Shown here: positions 13,502-25,706 of the stretch, piece by piece | Numbering within the stretch: the stretch's first letter is position 1 | How the letters are laid out: every line of letters starts with the position of its first letter | NCBI RefSeq assembly: GCF_001659605.2 | Contig: NC_035174.2 | Coordinates: 26,857,027 to 26,921,026 of the forward strand | Source of the DNA: Manihot esculenta | Taxonomy: Eukaryota; Streptophyta; Magnoliopsida; Malpighiales; Euphorbiaceae | Reading direction: 5' to 3' | Length of the DNA: 64,000 nt | The notes under the pieces: model-generated | Database searches by the model: none | Told to the model about the DNA's origin: nothing | The model's input: the letters and a program-made list of their open reading frames with translations, nothing else | Made by a program: the position numbers and the translations under genes

Positions 13502-15144
13502 CTATGGCTCTCGGAATAACAAAGAAAGAGAAATCTCAGGGTTCAGTAAAGCATACACATCACAACATAAAAGAGTGAGATTACCTGTCACCGCCATGTC
13601 CGATGTGTTAACCTCCTGTTGCGTCATAGTGAAAATCCGCGCTAGAGCTGATGGACCTTCACCTGGGAAACCTGCTGAAGAAGGAACTATCCCTCTTCCT
13701 CTGCCTCTACCCTGCGCCATGGCTGGAGCTCCTGGCTGAGCCACTCTACCTGAAGCTGTCCGCTGGGACTGTGTCACCAAGGTCGCGGTGGGACATTCAC
13801 GTGCCATGTGCCCCTCCTGTCCGCACCTGAAACATGCCATTGTCCCCACCAGACAGACTCTCTTGTGCGGCCTATCGCACCTCGTACATCTGGAGTCGTC
13901 CAAACCAGAGCTCGAACCATCACCTATTCCCAGACCAGACTTTATCTGGTTCCAGAACTTGTTCTTCTTCGATCTTCTGAGGCCTTTGCCTCCCTTCTTA
14001 CTCTTTGTGACAGCCTCGCTCAGAGGGGAGAGATTAACATCACTTGTCCCCAGGATTTTGGAACCCGAAGACTGTGCCACGTACTGCTTAACTGTCCCTT
14101 GAATGATGGCACTAGCCTCCATCTTTCGAGCCATATCTACTATGGCATGGAAGCTCTCCCTGCCTACTGATTGAATCAAAGAGGAATACCTGGAATGGAG
14201 TCTCATGGTATACCTCTTAGCCCTCTTCTGGTCCGTATCATAGGCTTGCCCCACATATGGCAATAACTCCACAAATTTATCTGTAAACTCCTCAACACTC
14301 ATCTCTTCTGTTTGCCTCAGCTGCTCAAATTCAATCATCTTCAATTCTCTGGAACTATCTGGAAAAGCCCATCCTGCAAACTCATTGGCAAACTGCTCCC
14401 AGGATAAGCTTTCCAACCTTGGGTCCACATAGTTTTTGAACCATTCCCTTGCCTTCTTGCATTTCAATGTGAACCCTGCCATCTGAATGGCTCTACTGTC
14501 ACTTGCTCCCAACTCATCAGTTATCATCTTTAGCGTTCTGAGATACTCAAAAGGGTCATCACCTGTTTCAAACTTGGGGGCATCCAACTTTAGGTAATCT
14601 GTCATCTTTACCTTACCCCCAACTGATGAGCTAGGTTTGGGTATCTGGACATCAGAAACTATTGGTTCTGTTGGCGGTGGAGGAGGTGCAGCATTCCCTG
14701 GGTTAGGATTTGCTGGTCCTGGGTACGGTGGGTAAAAGGGAGGATAGGGCATGAAGGTGGGGTATGGTGGTAACTGGAATAATCCGATGTACTCCCCATC
14801 GGATACCCTGGGCCCTATGGATAGGGTTGGTACTGGGGTGGGAGAACAAAACCCGAGGCCTGAGTGCCTCCTTGGGACTCTTCCATACCCTCTACTGACA
14901 TAATCATGCCCAGACTACCATCTCTTCTCTGATCATCCTCCTCTGATTCCCTCACGTCATCTGACATTCTGCCCAGAACTGATCCCCTCCTGCTTGCATC
15001 AAAAAACCTTCTAGGGTCCCTTGATGTTCCTTCTCTACTTGTCCTACAAGATCTTGCCCTTTGCAGAGTAGGGGGGTGGGCATCCATGCCCTCATTCTCT
15101 GGTGGAGCTCCAGTCAATCGTGTAGATCGACGAGTTCCTCTCAT
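13502..15144 (-). pseudogene. Element B gag relic with CCHC zinc knuckle
   Basis: Starts at the ATG 15142-15144 (MRGTRRSTRLTG, also the start in element C). It is broken by a frame change between 14815 and 14752 in the Pro/Tyr-rich linker, then runs open to 13502. The central part is a retrotransposon Gag domain (FEYLRTLKMITDELGA, WEQFANEFAGWAFPDSSREL). A zinc knuckle CFRCGQEGHMAREC follows. The protease start is already corrupted (DVYALLNPEISLSL where element C has DVYALMDPGASHSFI), then the frame stops. Confidence 0.82.
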
Positions 15145-15458
15145 CCTGCTTTCTGAAAGGCACAACATACATACTAAACATAACATCATATGATCCATGC
15201 GGGAACACATGAATCCACAATACACAATCATACAAACATTAGCATCATCATACGGTTCAGGTGGAAACACATGAACCTGCAACATATATAGCATACATAG
15301 CATAACACTAATGCACATGCATAAAATCATGGCATTTCACATCATAATGCAAGACAGGACTCCACATCCTATCCTAGTGGACATGATTTTCCTATTGTGC
15401 TTTCCCTTCAATAACCTTTATGAGCCCGACACACTATAGGTCCGACCATATGAACCTA

Positions 15459-15472
15459 GGGCTCTGATACCA
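15459..15472 (-). other. Primer-binding site of element B (tRNA-Met type)
   Basis: On the minus strand TGGTATCAGAGCCC lies 3 bp after the 5' LTR and matches the usual initiator Met-tRNA primer site of plant Ty3 elements. Confidence 0.85.
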
Positions 15473-15475
15473 ATC

Positions 15476-17950
15476 TGTAACGACCCGGAAATCGGACCGC
15501 TACCGACGCTAGGATCCAAATCGGCTTAAGGCCGCCGGGACCCGTAGCAAGCCTACTATGCATCCTGTACAGTTGGTATAATCCCATACATGATCAAACA
15601 TTTCCATAAAACATTTAAAACTTTACCTTTACCAAGCTTGACCTGTGTGTGCACTATGACTGAACTCATAGAACCCCTAGGGTCAGCATACCCTATGTCA
15701 AACTCGGTCCAACATATAAATCAACATAATATAAAATGCATGTACAAAGGGATTATCCAACTCGGGCCAAGCATAATACTATAACTCTGAACACATTACA
15801 TAATATCATTTTATAATACAACTCTTTTACATCATTACATAACCTTACATTACATCATGTCCACAACTATTCTATTACGTATCATAACCATAGTCATATC
15901 CTGTTGACTTTCTGATCTATCTCTGACCCTGCAAACCTGGGGTTAGGGGAGAGGGGTGAGCTATAAAGCCCAGTGAGTAGAACGATAATAAAAATCATTT
16001 GAACATATGCTTTCATGAAATGCATCACATTACAAACAAATCATATCAAGGATGAACTTGTTACCAATAGCCCTCCACAAAGCGTAACATGTCCAACTGT
16101 ACCAGGGGCGATAAGGCCACGCCTGGTCTTTTCTTACATAACTCATATCATAACATGTCCAACTATGTCAGGGGCGATTAGGCCACACCTGGTCTTTTCT
16201 TACATATAATGTATTGCCAGGGGCGATTAGGCCACACTTGGTCTTTCCATCTCATGTCATACCATGTCATATCATATCATTTCATATCATACTGAGGGCT
16301 AGAGGATCATTCAATATTCATCCACATCATCATCATCGTATTATGCAATGCATCATATTCGTGAATTCTAATGCAAACAACCTATTACATAACATGGTAT
16401 TCGTGATGCATGAACATGCTTAAATCAATTGGTTTAAATTTAACAAAAACATAAGGTTCAGTTCTACTCATCTCTGGCTAGCTTTGGGCTAACTCTGAAG
16501 CAGCTAACTCACTGCTGAACACCTCGGTTCATCGGGTCTGATCCTACACAGGTGGACTCAAATGAGGGACCAAACATACTCTAAACAACTCATAAACAAC
16601 CCCCCAAAAACTCCCTAAAACATCATCAAAGCATGCATAAAAATACCCAAGAAAAGGCTGGACAGGGCACTTTCGGCGGCAGGTTCGGCGGCCGAAAGTC
16701 CCTCCAGAGCCGAAACTCAGCCACTTTCGGCGGCACCTTCGGCAGCCGAAAGTCCTTCCCAGAGACGAAAGTCATGCATGTTCGGCGGCACCTTCAGCTG
16801 CCAAATCTCCCTTCCAGAGCCGAAAGTCCAACTTTCGGGGGTAAGGTTCGGCAGCCAAAAGCTGCCTCCACAGGCAAGTTCGGCGGCCGAAAGTCCCTTC
16901 GGCTGCCGAACCTGGGTTCATCCAGAACTCAGCTTCATGCACAAACAAGTCTCCAAACATCCTAAACATGCATTCAACCTCTCAAAAACATGCACAACTC
17001 CTTAACCATTCATAGAGGAGCTTAACAACTAGATTAAACTCTAAAAACAACATCAAAAAGCATACATAAATAGCTTATGACCCACATAAGCCAAAATCAT
17101 TAATACAACTCATAATCTCACTTGCCCTCTCCCAATCAAGCATACACTCTCCCACATGCATATAGGGCATAAACACTAGTCCAAGGCCCCAACAATCAGC
17201 ACATAAACACACATTGAGCACAAAACCCACAAAAGCCTAAACATGCATATCTACCCATACCCAAACATCAAAACCTCTTTAAATTTACTTAAAACTTCAT
17301 TAAAACACAAGGAAAGCAAGGATCTACACTTACCTCTTGAAGATCGAGAGGTGGTGCGATCCCTAACTCAGAGCTGTGGAGGATCCAAGCTCCAAAGGCC
17401 TCCAAGCTCCCAAACTTCTATTTAAGCTTCAAAACTTCAAAACAAGGGTAGAACTCATGAAAACTTGAGGGATGGGTAGAGAAAGCATGAAAACGACCAA
17501 AGGAGGACCAAAACTCACCTGAGCTCGAGAATGGGGAGAAAACTCGCCCATTTTCGATCTGAGGGCTCTTTATAGGTGGCCTGGTCAACCACCTTCGGCA
17601 GCCTAACGTGCCCCCCAAACTCATGCATGTTCAGCGGCCGAACTTGAGGTTCGGCGGTCGAACCTTGGTTCGTTCAAACAAAGCTTTCGGAGGCCAAAAG
17701 CGCTCCCGAAACCTTCCCATGTTCGGCGGACGAACTTCACTTTCGGCGGCCGAACCTGGCAAATGCCTCCTTGGTCTAATCTCTTAAAAACTCATTTCTT
17801 TTCTCTTAAAAACCATAAAATTATGTGAAAACATTTTAAAAACACACTTCACCCTTCTAGAAGACTCTGGCATCTTTAGAATTCTAGATTCCAACGGAGA
17901 TTCCGCCGGAAAGTAGGGATTTCGATGCCGGAATCTAGCCGGGTATTACA
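15476..17950 (-). repeat. Right (5') LTR of element B
   Basis: 2475 bp. It is longer than the left LTR by exactly one 20-bp insertion around 17130-17150 (AATCAAGCATACACTCTCCC), probably a short duplication between CTCTCCC repeats. The rest aligns end to end. Confidence 0.9.
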
Positions 17951-17955
17951 TCAAT

Positions 17956-17968
17956 GTCTCAGCATGCA
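17956..17968 (-). repeat. Left (3') LTR of element A, second part
   Basis: GTCTCAGCATGCA continues the LTR sequence interrupted at 8604 and matches the end of the right LTR (GTCTCAACATGCA at 22576-22588). Next to it, on the minus strand, GTAAAGGAATAACA is a weak polypurine tract. Confidence 0.7.
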
Positions 17969-17999
17969 TGTTATTCCTTTACACGTCATGAGTATTATG

Positions 18000-20900
18000 T
18001 CTACTCCTTACCCTAATGCTTAGGATTTGCCCACTTCTTTCTAACGGATCTTCGTGGTGCATCATTGCCTTCCTCTTTAAGAGAAACCTTGTCCTCAAGG
18101 TTCATGAATCGATCATGGATCGTAGTAGCATCTTACCAAGTGGTATCTTTTGTCGGTAGTTATTTCCACTTAATTAATTTTTCAGCAACAGTTTTGGAGC
18201 CATGTCGGACCCAGTGAGTTTGTAAGATTGCCTCAAGTTCGACAATGATTTGGCCATCATCAGCTAGAGGAGGCAATTTTAAATTGACAGGAGCAGTCTC
18301 TTTGACTTTTCTTTTTAGCAAAGAAATGTGAAGATGAGATGTATACGAGTTGTAGCAAGAAGCTAAAGTTTATATACAACGTGGCCTATCTCGTGCAATA
18401 ATTTGATAGAGACCAAAGTATCGACTAGCCAATTTTTGTTGCGCCCTTCAAAAGAGCGAATGTTGTTGATAAAGATATAATTTGATGTACACCAATCACT
18501 AAACTGAAATTCTATATCTCTTCTGTGTGTGTCGGCCAGTTGCTTCATGCAGTGACTAGCTGGTTACAAGTTACTCTTAAGTTACTTGAGTAAGGCATCA
18601 TGCGAAGCTAGCTGAGTGTCTACTTCATGTATTGGGCTACTGCTAATATCGTAGTGGAAATTGTGGGAGGTGGTTGACCGTATAATTCTTGGAGCGTTGT
18701 CATTCCCGTGTATGCATGATAAGTCGTATTGTACAGAAACTTGGCTTAGGGAAGGAATGAACTCCATTTGTTTGGGGTGACTCACAAAGCATCATAAGTA
18801 TTGCTCAATGCAATTGTTTACTACTTTCGATTGGCCATCCGTTTATGGATGATAGGAAGAACTCATCTTGAGTTGTGTACCTGACATTTTGAAGAATTCT
18901 TTTCAGAAATGGCTGAGGAAAATGGGGTCTCAATCATTGATTATAGAACGTGGCATTCCATACAATTTAACAACCTAATCGATGGATATTTCTGACACCA
19001 TCTTTGAGGTAAAAGGGTGGGATAATGCAAGAAAATGGGCTGCTTTGCTTAACCTATCGACAATAATAAGAATAGTGCTTTTGCAATTGGAGCATGGTAA
19101 TCCTTCAATGAAATCCATAGTGATATCATCCCATACTTGACAAGGGATCAACAAGGGTTGCAAAAGTCTTGCAGGAGACAAGGTGTCAGTTTTATTACGT
19201 TGGTACACATCACATGTTTCTATGTACCTTTATATTTGCTTGTATATTGAAGGCCAATAGAACTGTTGAGCAGTCGAGTGATCTCCCATAGGAGAATTAT
19301 GAAATTTCTCCAAGAGTTGCATAACAATGGAAGAAGAATGTGGCATAACTACCCGATTCTTATAGCAAACAAGCCCATTCTGCCATTTATAAATCACTCC
19401 CTAATTCTGCGTAGCCAGTCTTCCAATACACTGCATGTATGGATGTGTGACCATTTCTATTTTAATAGCATCCCATATATGAGATTATAGGATAGAGAGA
19501 ATCCATTTGTGGACTGAGAGGAAGGCGAGAAAGAGCATCAGCAATATTGTTTTCTCGTTCTAGTTTGTAGAGAATTTCATACTCATATCCTAGCAGCTTT
19601 GCAATCCATTTTTGTTGTTCCAGTGTTCCCATATGTTGCTCCAAAAGGAATTTGAGACTTTTTTTTATCTGTTTGAATAAAGAACTTGCGACCTATGATA
19701 TAAGGTCGCCACATCCGGATGGCTTGCAGGATAACCAACATTTCTTTGGCATAAGTAGACTAGGCTTGTTTTGTAATTCCCAAACTTCTACTCATAAAAG
19801 CAGTCGATCGATTTTGCTAAGTCAGGACTGCCCCAATCCCATTGTCTGATGCATCAGTTAGTCATGACTTGTTTGAGCTGCTGGAAGGCTTCTTTTGCTT
19901 CATCTGTTCAACTGAATTGACTTTTTTTTAGCAGGTTGATAGAGTTCAGGCAAGTAGCCTATAGTTGCGGACAAAATTACAGTAAAAACCTGTAAACCTG
20001 TAAGGCCTAAAAACCCGTGCAATTCAGTGATATTAGTAGGTGGTGGACAAGTAAGCATTGCTTTTATTTTCTATTGATCCACTTTAACTCCTTGAACTAA
20101 GATAATGTGGCCCAAGTACTCGATTTCCTACTGTCCAAAAGCACATTTAGTCAGTTTAATAAAAAATTGATGATACCTAAGAATTTCAAAGACCTTCTAT
20201 ACATGTTCAAGGTGCAGTTTCCAACTGGAATTGTAGATGAGAATGTCATCAAAGAACACCAATACAAATTTGTAGAGATAGGGCCTAAATATGGTGTTCA
20301 TGATGGCTTGAAATGTGGATCGAGCATTGCATAGGCCAAAAGGCATGATTAAGTACTCATAATGGACATTATGAGTGCGGGAGGCAGTATCTAGAGATTG
20401 TACTCGTACCTAGTGATATCTTGCTCTCAAATCCAGTTTAGTGAAATAACAAGCTCCATATAATTTATCATTCATATCATCAAAAGTTGGAATGGGTAAA
20501 TGGTCTTTTATGCCTACATTAAGTGCCCTATAATCAGTACAAAATCTCTATGTGCCATCTTTTTTTTTTTCTTACAGCAACACTAGAGATGAAAATGGAA
20601 TAATGTTTGGATGAATAAGACCCGATTTAAGCATGTAATGCGCTTGCTTTTCAATCTCGGCCTTTTGAAAATAAGCATACCTATAAGGACAAACATTAAT
20701 CGGTTCCACTCCTTTCAAATTGATATGGTGATAAATTTTCTTGCTTGGTGGTAATTGATTCAGTTCCTTGAAAATGTCAGTGAAAGAATCCACGAGACGC
20801 TGCATGTCCGAATTCACCATCTAATTCCCACCGTTGCCATTATCCTATATACAAATAGCATGAGGGTATGGCCAAGTTTGATCCCTTTTTCCATCTTCAT

Positions 20901-21380
20901 TATAGTTGATGACTGAAACTGTTGATGATTGAAACTGTTGATTACTAATCTCTTGCATCTTTCGATTCTGATCATTCTACTGGAATTTCATAGTCAATTT
21001 CTTCCAATCACAAACCACAGGGCCTAATTGTTCTAGCCATTGTATGCATACCACCAAATCCAACCCAATTAGCTGTAATGCATAAAGAGTAAGGAAGAAT
21101 TAGATACCTTGTATCTCGACAAGGATATTGTCAAACTTATTAGCTACCTTCACTTCAAATGGTTGTATCGGTACCAGGGGTAGCTGCAACTGGTTCACAA
21201 TTTTTTCATTGATAAAATTATGAGTAGGACCATTGTCAATGAGTACAATGAGTTCACATGACGCAATTCGAGCATGCATTCACATGGTTCTATAATCTGC
21301 AAGCCTAGTCAATGCATGCAATGATATCTCGAGAAGTGCCTCGTCATCCTCACCATTATTGGAGTACCCTTCGAATAATA
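18000..21380 (-). pseudogene. Element A pol relic (RT, RNase H, integrase, chromodomain)
   Basis: On the minus strand, RT N-terminal wording is at 20820-20572 (INVCPYRYAYFQKAEIEKQ) and an RNase H end at 19644-19462 (GYEYEILYKLERENNIADAL). Integrase is at 19208-18975 (MTLDFIEG-type motif and ILIIVDRLSKAAHF). A chromodomain with HWVRHGSKTVAEKLIKWK and DTTW lies at about 18270-18140. Every domain is in several frames with stops between, so it is long dead. Order and wording fit a Reina-type chromovirus. Confidence 0.7.
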
Positions 21381-21384
21381 ATAA

Positions 21385-22224
21385 TTAGGGACCTCTATAC
21401 TTATGACCAGGGATGAATCTTTCATCACAGTTAAAATAGAGGCCTTGGGCTTGACGCTTTTTCATTTCTTCCCATGTTGAATGTTTCATGGTTGTACCAG
21501 TCTTGGCTGAAATTGCAGAGGTATTTGTCGGAGGTTGCAACCATGGCCTACGGGACCTTCTTTGCCTTGATAATTGGTCATGTGTCATGCGTGCCAAGAT
21601 TATTGCATTCTTTAAAGATTTTGGTTTAAATATTTGAATTCCATCAGCAATCTCAGGTTTGAGACCTCCCATGAAAGTCCCAACCAACGGCTTCTGTGTC
21701 CATCCCTGTATCCTATTACCCAACCTTTCAAACTCTTTCTGGTAGCCCCTTAAGGTTCCTATTTATCTAATATTGGATAATGTTTCATTGAAGTCCTCAC
21801 AGTCATTTGGTCCAAATCGAGCCCACAATTTCTCCATAAACACTGCCCATGTTAACATTGTTCCCTCCTCCCTTTAAGTTCGCTGTAGCCATTGCTAGCA
21901 TGTATTAGCCTTTCCCTCCAAATGGTATGAAGCTAAGGAAACCTTCTGACCATCTGGTGTATCCTGGTATTCAAAGCATTTATTGACCCTGATAACCCAC
22001 TCAATTGGATCATCCCCAGAATATTGTAGAAACTCAAGCTTGGGCAACTTCGATGAAAATCTTAGTAGTCCACTATCCTTTGCTTCTCGGTTCCCTTTTG
22101 TTATGCTATGAGATTGTAAGTCGGTAAGGGAGTTGCCTTCAACTGACAGTGAATTTTTCTTGGTGATTAGGGCTTCTACCATCTTGGTGAGGGTGATCTC
22201 TAACTGGGGCAACCTTTCGGTCAA
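21385..22224 (-). pseudogene. Element A gag relic
   Basis: Two open pieces: 22224-21895, with LPKLEFLQYSGDDPIEWVIR and CFEYQDTPDGQKVSLASYHL, typical of the Gag start of plant Ty3 elements, and 21723-21385 with FMGGLKPEIADGIQIFKPKS. A stretch with frame changes lies between. A zinc-knuckle-like remnant (YFNCDERFIPGHKY) follows at about 21430-21390. Confidence 0.75.
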
Positions 22225-22311
22225 TCTTTATTCTAATTTGCTAAAATTCTCCTGGACTCCTCCAAGAGTAATTTCAGTATTCTCAATTCTTTCTCTATTG
22301 GTGGCCATCAC

Positions 22312-22325
22312 GGCTCTGATACTAA
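22312..22325 (-). other. Primer-binding site of element A
   Basis: Minus strand TTAGTATCAGAGCC next to the 5' LTR; one base off the Met-tRNA type site TGGTATCAGAGCC at the second position plus a neighbouring change. Confidence 0.65.
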
Positions 22326-22326
22326 T

Positions 22327-22588
22327 TGATAGGTCCCAACTGGATTGGGAAGTAAGAAAATAATTTTGCCTAAGGTGAGAATTTAACCTCAAGAAAGTTC
22401 TGAATATTTTTCACTCCTTTCCTCATTAACAACAAATGTTTAAATAGACAAGACGATCATATTTATAATCACCTTTACTGCTAAAGTAAACCATAGTAGT
22501 TACATAATTAACTAAACATCATCTCACGTCCAGCATAATAAGGACTCTCCCATGATCACTATCCAACATATGCACGTCTCAACATGCA
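22327..22588 (-). repeat. Right (5') LTR of element A
   Basis: 262 bp, TGATAGGTCC...ACATGCA, matching the split left LTR. It is followed directly by a Copia fragment. The expected 5-bp duplication with the left flank (ATGAG) is not seen. Confidence 0.75.
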
Positions 22589-23360
22589 TGTTCTTGCTTA
22601 CATATTATGATCTTAGTGTTTAATTCTATATGTTGATGGGACTCCTCTCAAAAAATTGTAGACAAGTGTATATATCTAAAGGTCAATGGGAGCAAATTTA
22701 TATTTTTAATTCTATATGTTGATGATATCTTGCTTGCATATTATGATCTAAGTTTATTACATGAAATCAAGAAATTTCTCTTTAATAACTTTAAAATAAA
22801 AGATATGAGAGAGGCAACTTATATTATCATGATAGAAATATTCCAAGATAGATCATAAGGCTATTAGGCTTATCCCAAAAGTCTTATATTAATAAAGTTT
22901 AGAGAGATTTAAAATGGATAAATGCTCATCTAGTCTTGTTCCAATTCAAAAGGGAGATAAATTGTCTTATGCAGTATCCAAAGAATAAGTTGGAATGCAA
23001 GCAAATGGAAACAATTCCTTATATATCAGTTGTTAAAGCTTAATATATGCTCAGACTTGTACTAGACGGGACATTAGTTTTACCGTTAGAATGCTAGGCA
23101 GATATCAAAGTAATCCAGAATTGGATCACTGAGAGGTTGCAAAGAAAGTGCTAAGATACTTGTAAGGAACAAAATATTACATGCTCACTTATAGAAAATC
23201 CGATAATCTTAAAGTGATTAGACATATAGATTTAGATTTTGCTGGATGTGTGGGTACAAAAAAATCTACATTTTGCTACTTATTTCTTCTAGCTGAAGGA
23301 GTAATCTCATGGAAAAGTGCAAAGTAGTCTTTCATTATTGCATCCATTATAGAGGCTGAA
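22589..23360 (+). pseudogene. Element D: Copia reverse transcriptase/RNase H relic, 5' part
   Basis: Plus-strand Copia pol wording: VYLKVNGSKFIF and LILYVDDILLAYYDL (RT active-site YVDD) near 22680-22760, then the connection and RNase H region with DFAGCVGTKKSTFCYLFLLA and GVISWKSAK, ending at IEAE at 23360, where element C interrupts. Several stops and frame changes. The first 70 bp (22589-22660) are a shuffled duplicate of the YVDD region (CTTGCTTACATATTATGATC, then TTTAATTCTATATGTTGATG), in the opposite order to the intact copy. Confidence 0.78.
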
Positions 23361-25598
23361 TGTAACGATCCGAAAATCGGACCGCTACCGGCGCTAGGAT
23401 CCAGGTCGGCTTAAGGCCGCCGAGACCCGTAGCAAGCCTGACATACAACCTGTAAACCTGTTTAATCCCATACATGATCAAGAACATACATAAAAATTTA
23501 AAACTTTTCTTTCATTCATACACCAAACTCAACCTGTGCATGCACTGAACATAATCATAATCATAACCATGACCCCTCTGTGGGATCTCATCAATGCCCC
23601 AATGGGCGATACAACATATGTTGAGTTGGTTTACATAAACATCATAAAAGATCTAGGATCATGTATTAAAAGGGATACCATACACATAGGTCAAGCACAA
23701 CCTCTAATCCTCAATATCATTACATTACATAACTATTCATAACTTTACAATTTATCATGTCCACATTCTATCTATTACATACAAACGACTTCAATACTCT
23801 TGCTGACCTCCTGGTCTACCCTGTACCTGCAAATCTGGGGAATTTGGGAGAGGGGTGAGCTACAAGAGCCCAGTGAGCAGAATAATAAAACATTCAAAAC
23901 TTATGATAACATGGAATGCATCACATCACAGCTAATCACATCAATGATGAACTTGTCACCAATAGCCCTCGACATAGTCCAACTGTGCCAGAACGTAGAA
24001 TGGGTCCTGGTCTTTCTCTTACATAGTGCCAGTGAACGTAGAATGGGTCCCACTGGTCTTACATTCCGTACCATACATATCACATCGTCATATCATAGAT
24101 CGAGGGCTATGGATCATCCAACATTCATCCACATCAACATTAAAATATGTAATGCAACATATTCGTGAATTCTAATGCAAACAACCTAAATCATCACATG
24201 GCATTCATGATGCATGAACATGCTCAAAACTTTACAATTGGTTTACTTTAAAACGTAAATGTTTTATTCTACTCACCTCTAGATAGCTCTGACCAGACAC
24301 TGGAGCAGCTGACTCACTGCTGGAGTCCTCGGTTCCTCGGGTCCGAACCTACACAGGTGGACTCAAATAAGGGACCAAACAACTAGAACATAACTCTAAA
24401 CTACTCCCCAAAAACCCCCTAAAACATAATGAAACAATCATAGAAAAACATGCAAGAGAGGGCTGGACAGGGCACTTTCGGCGGCAGCTTCGGCGGCCGA
24501 AAGTCCCTCCAGAGCTGAAAGTCAGGCAGGTTCGGCGGCACCTTCGGCGGCCGAAACTCCCAGACAGAGGCGAAACTCATGCATGTTCGGCGGCACTTTC
24601 GGCGGCCGAAACTCCCAGACAGAGACGAAAGTCTCCTTTCGGGGGCAAGCTTCGGCAGCCGAAGGCTGCCTCCACAAGCATGTTCGGCGGCCGAAAGTTC
24701 CTTCGGCTGCCGAACCTGGTTTCTCCCATAGTGGCAGAAACTCAGCTCTTCTATGCACATTTGCCTCCAAAACTTTCCAATCATGCATAAACCTATTCTA
24801 CCACACAAATACACAAGCATACAAGCTCCTAGGGGCCTCAAACTACCTTAAACCCCATCTACAACACATCAAGCATCCACATTGTTTATAAACACATATT
24901 AAAACCCATAAACCTAACCATGAGTTAAACATGCATTCTACCCCATAGATCTACTTAAAACTTATTTAAAACATGCCATGAGCTTAAGATCGGCTCTTAC
25001 CTTGTGGAGATCGAGAGAGAGACGACCTAAACTCGGAGATGGGAGGGGTTGGGCTTCCTTGAACCTCAAAGCTCCAAAACTTGCTCAAAGCTTGAAAATC
25101 TTCAAAACAAAGCAAAAACTCAAGAAAATCTTGAAAGATCTGAAGGAAGAACTCAAAGATTGGTGAGGGATGGCGGAGAGCTCACCTTGGCCGACAATGG
25201 GGAGAAAAGCTCGCCCGTTTTCTGCTAAGGGACCCTTTTATATGGGCTGGCCAGGCTACGTTCGGGGGCCGAACGTGCCTCCGCATGCATGCCATGTTCG
25301 GCGGCCGAACTTGAGGTTCGGCGGCCGAACCTGGACTTCCCTCACTTATGCCTTCGGGGGCCTAAGGCACACCCGAAATGCATGCATGTTCGGCGGCCGA
25401 ACTTGAGGTTCGGCGGCCGAACCTGAGTTTTCCTCCAAGGTTGTTTTCATGCAAAAACTCATTTCCTTTTTACTTAAAAACATAAAACACATTAAAACAT
25501 TTTATGAAAACATGTTTCTACCCTACTAGAGGCTTCCGACATCCGAGATTCCATCGGACGATAGGAATTCCGATACCGGAGTCTAGCCGGGTATTACA
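23361..25598 (-). repeat. Left (3') LTR of element C
   Basis: 2238 bp. It is 50 bp shorter than the right LTR, accounted for by one missing 62-bp repeat unit (compare 31616-31677) and about 12 bp extra near 24478-24500. Small open frames inside are artefacts. Confidence 0.9.
24489..25421. repeat. Dispersed 13-bp inverted-repeat motif TTCGGCGGCCGAA
   Basis: TTCGGC-G-GCCGAA, two 6-bp arms around one G, occurs exactly at 24489, 24543, 24598, 24683, 25297, 25317, 25389 and 25409, with many one-base variants between. The last four are paired 20 bp apart, joined by CTTGAGG. Corresponding clusters are in the right LTR (32160-33060) and in both LTRs of B (9800-10860, 16680-17755). CpG-dense motifs like this are likely methylation targets or protein-binding sites; their role is unknown to me. 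Confidence 0.85.
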
Positions 25599-25612
25599 TT
25601 ATCCCCCCCTTA
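25599..25612 (-). other. Polypurine tract of element C
   Basis: Minus strand TAAGGGGGGGATAA immediately upstream of the 3' LTR. Confidence 0.75.
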
Positions 25613-25706
25613 AGAACATTCGTCCCCGAATGTTCACCAACTAACACATAGCATAGCAATCAACATAACATACATATAAAACACATGAACTCATAGGGAA
25701 CTAACC

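Larger units (their letters stand above)
8605..17950 (-). mobile_element. Element B: Tekay-like chromovirus with internal deletion, inserted in the LTR of A
   Basis: Complete outline: LTRs 8605-11059 and 15476-17950, both TGTAAC...ATTACA, flanked by a perfect 5-bp duplication TCAAT (8600-8604 and 17951-17955). It has a Met-tRNA primer site at 15459-15472 and a polypurine tract at 11060-11073. The internal part (4.4 kb) is shorter than that of its relative C (5.35 kb), because most of the integrase is deleted with a junction near 11725. The reading frames are broken in Gag, protease and RT. It could move only with proteins from another copy. Confidence 0.88.
8369..22588 (-). mobile_element. 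Element A: Reina-like chromovirus (Ty3/gypsy), interrupted by element B
   Basis: The LTRs are about 262 bp: right LTR 22327-22588, left LTR 8369-8604 continuing at 17956-17968 after nested element B. They start TGATAGGTCCCAAC (TAATAGG in the left copy) and end CATGCA. The internal part on the minus strand holds relics of Gag, RT, RNase H, integrase and a C-terminal chromodomain. Short LTRs, a total of about 4.9 kb without the insert, and integrase wording such as VWDDITMDFIEGLP point to the Reina clade. All frames are broken. I could not find a matching target duplication at the two outer ends. Confidence 0.75.

Noticed and set aside
15459..15472. tRNA-Met-like sequence
   Set aside because: Retrotransposon primer-binding sites, repeated at 22312 and 30932; no tRNA body around them.
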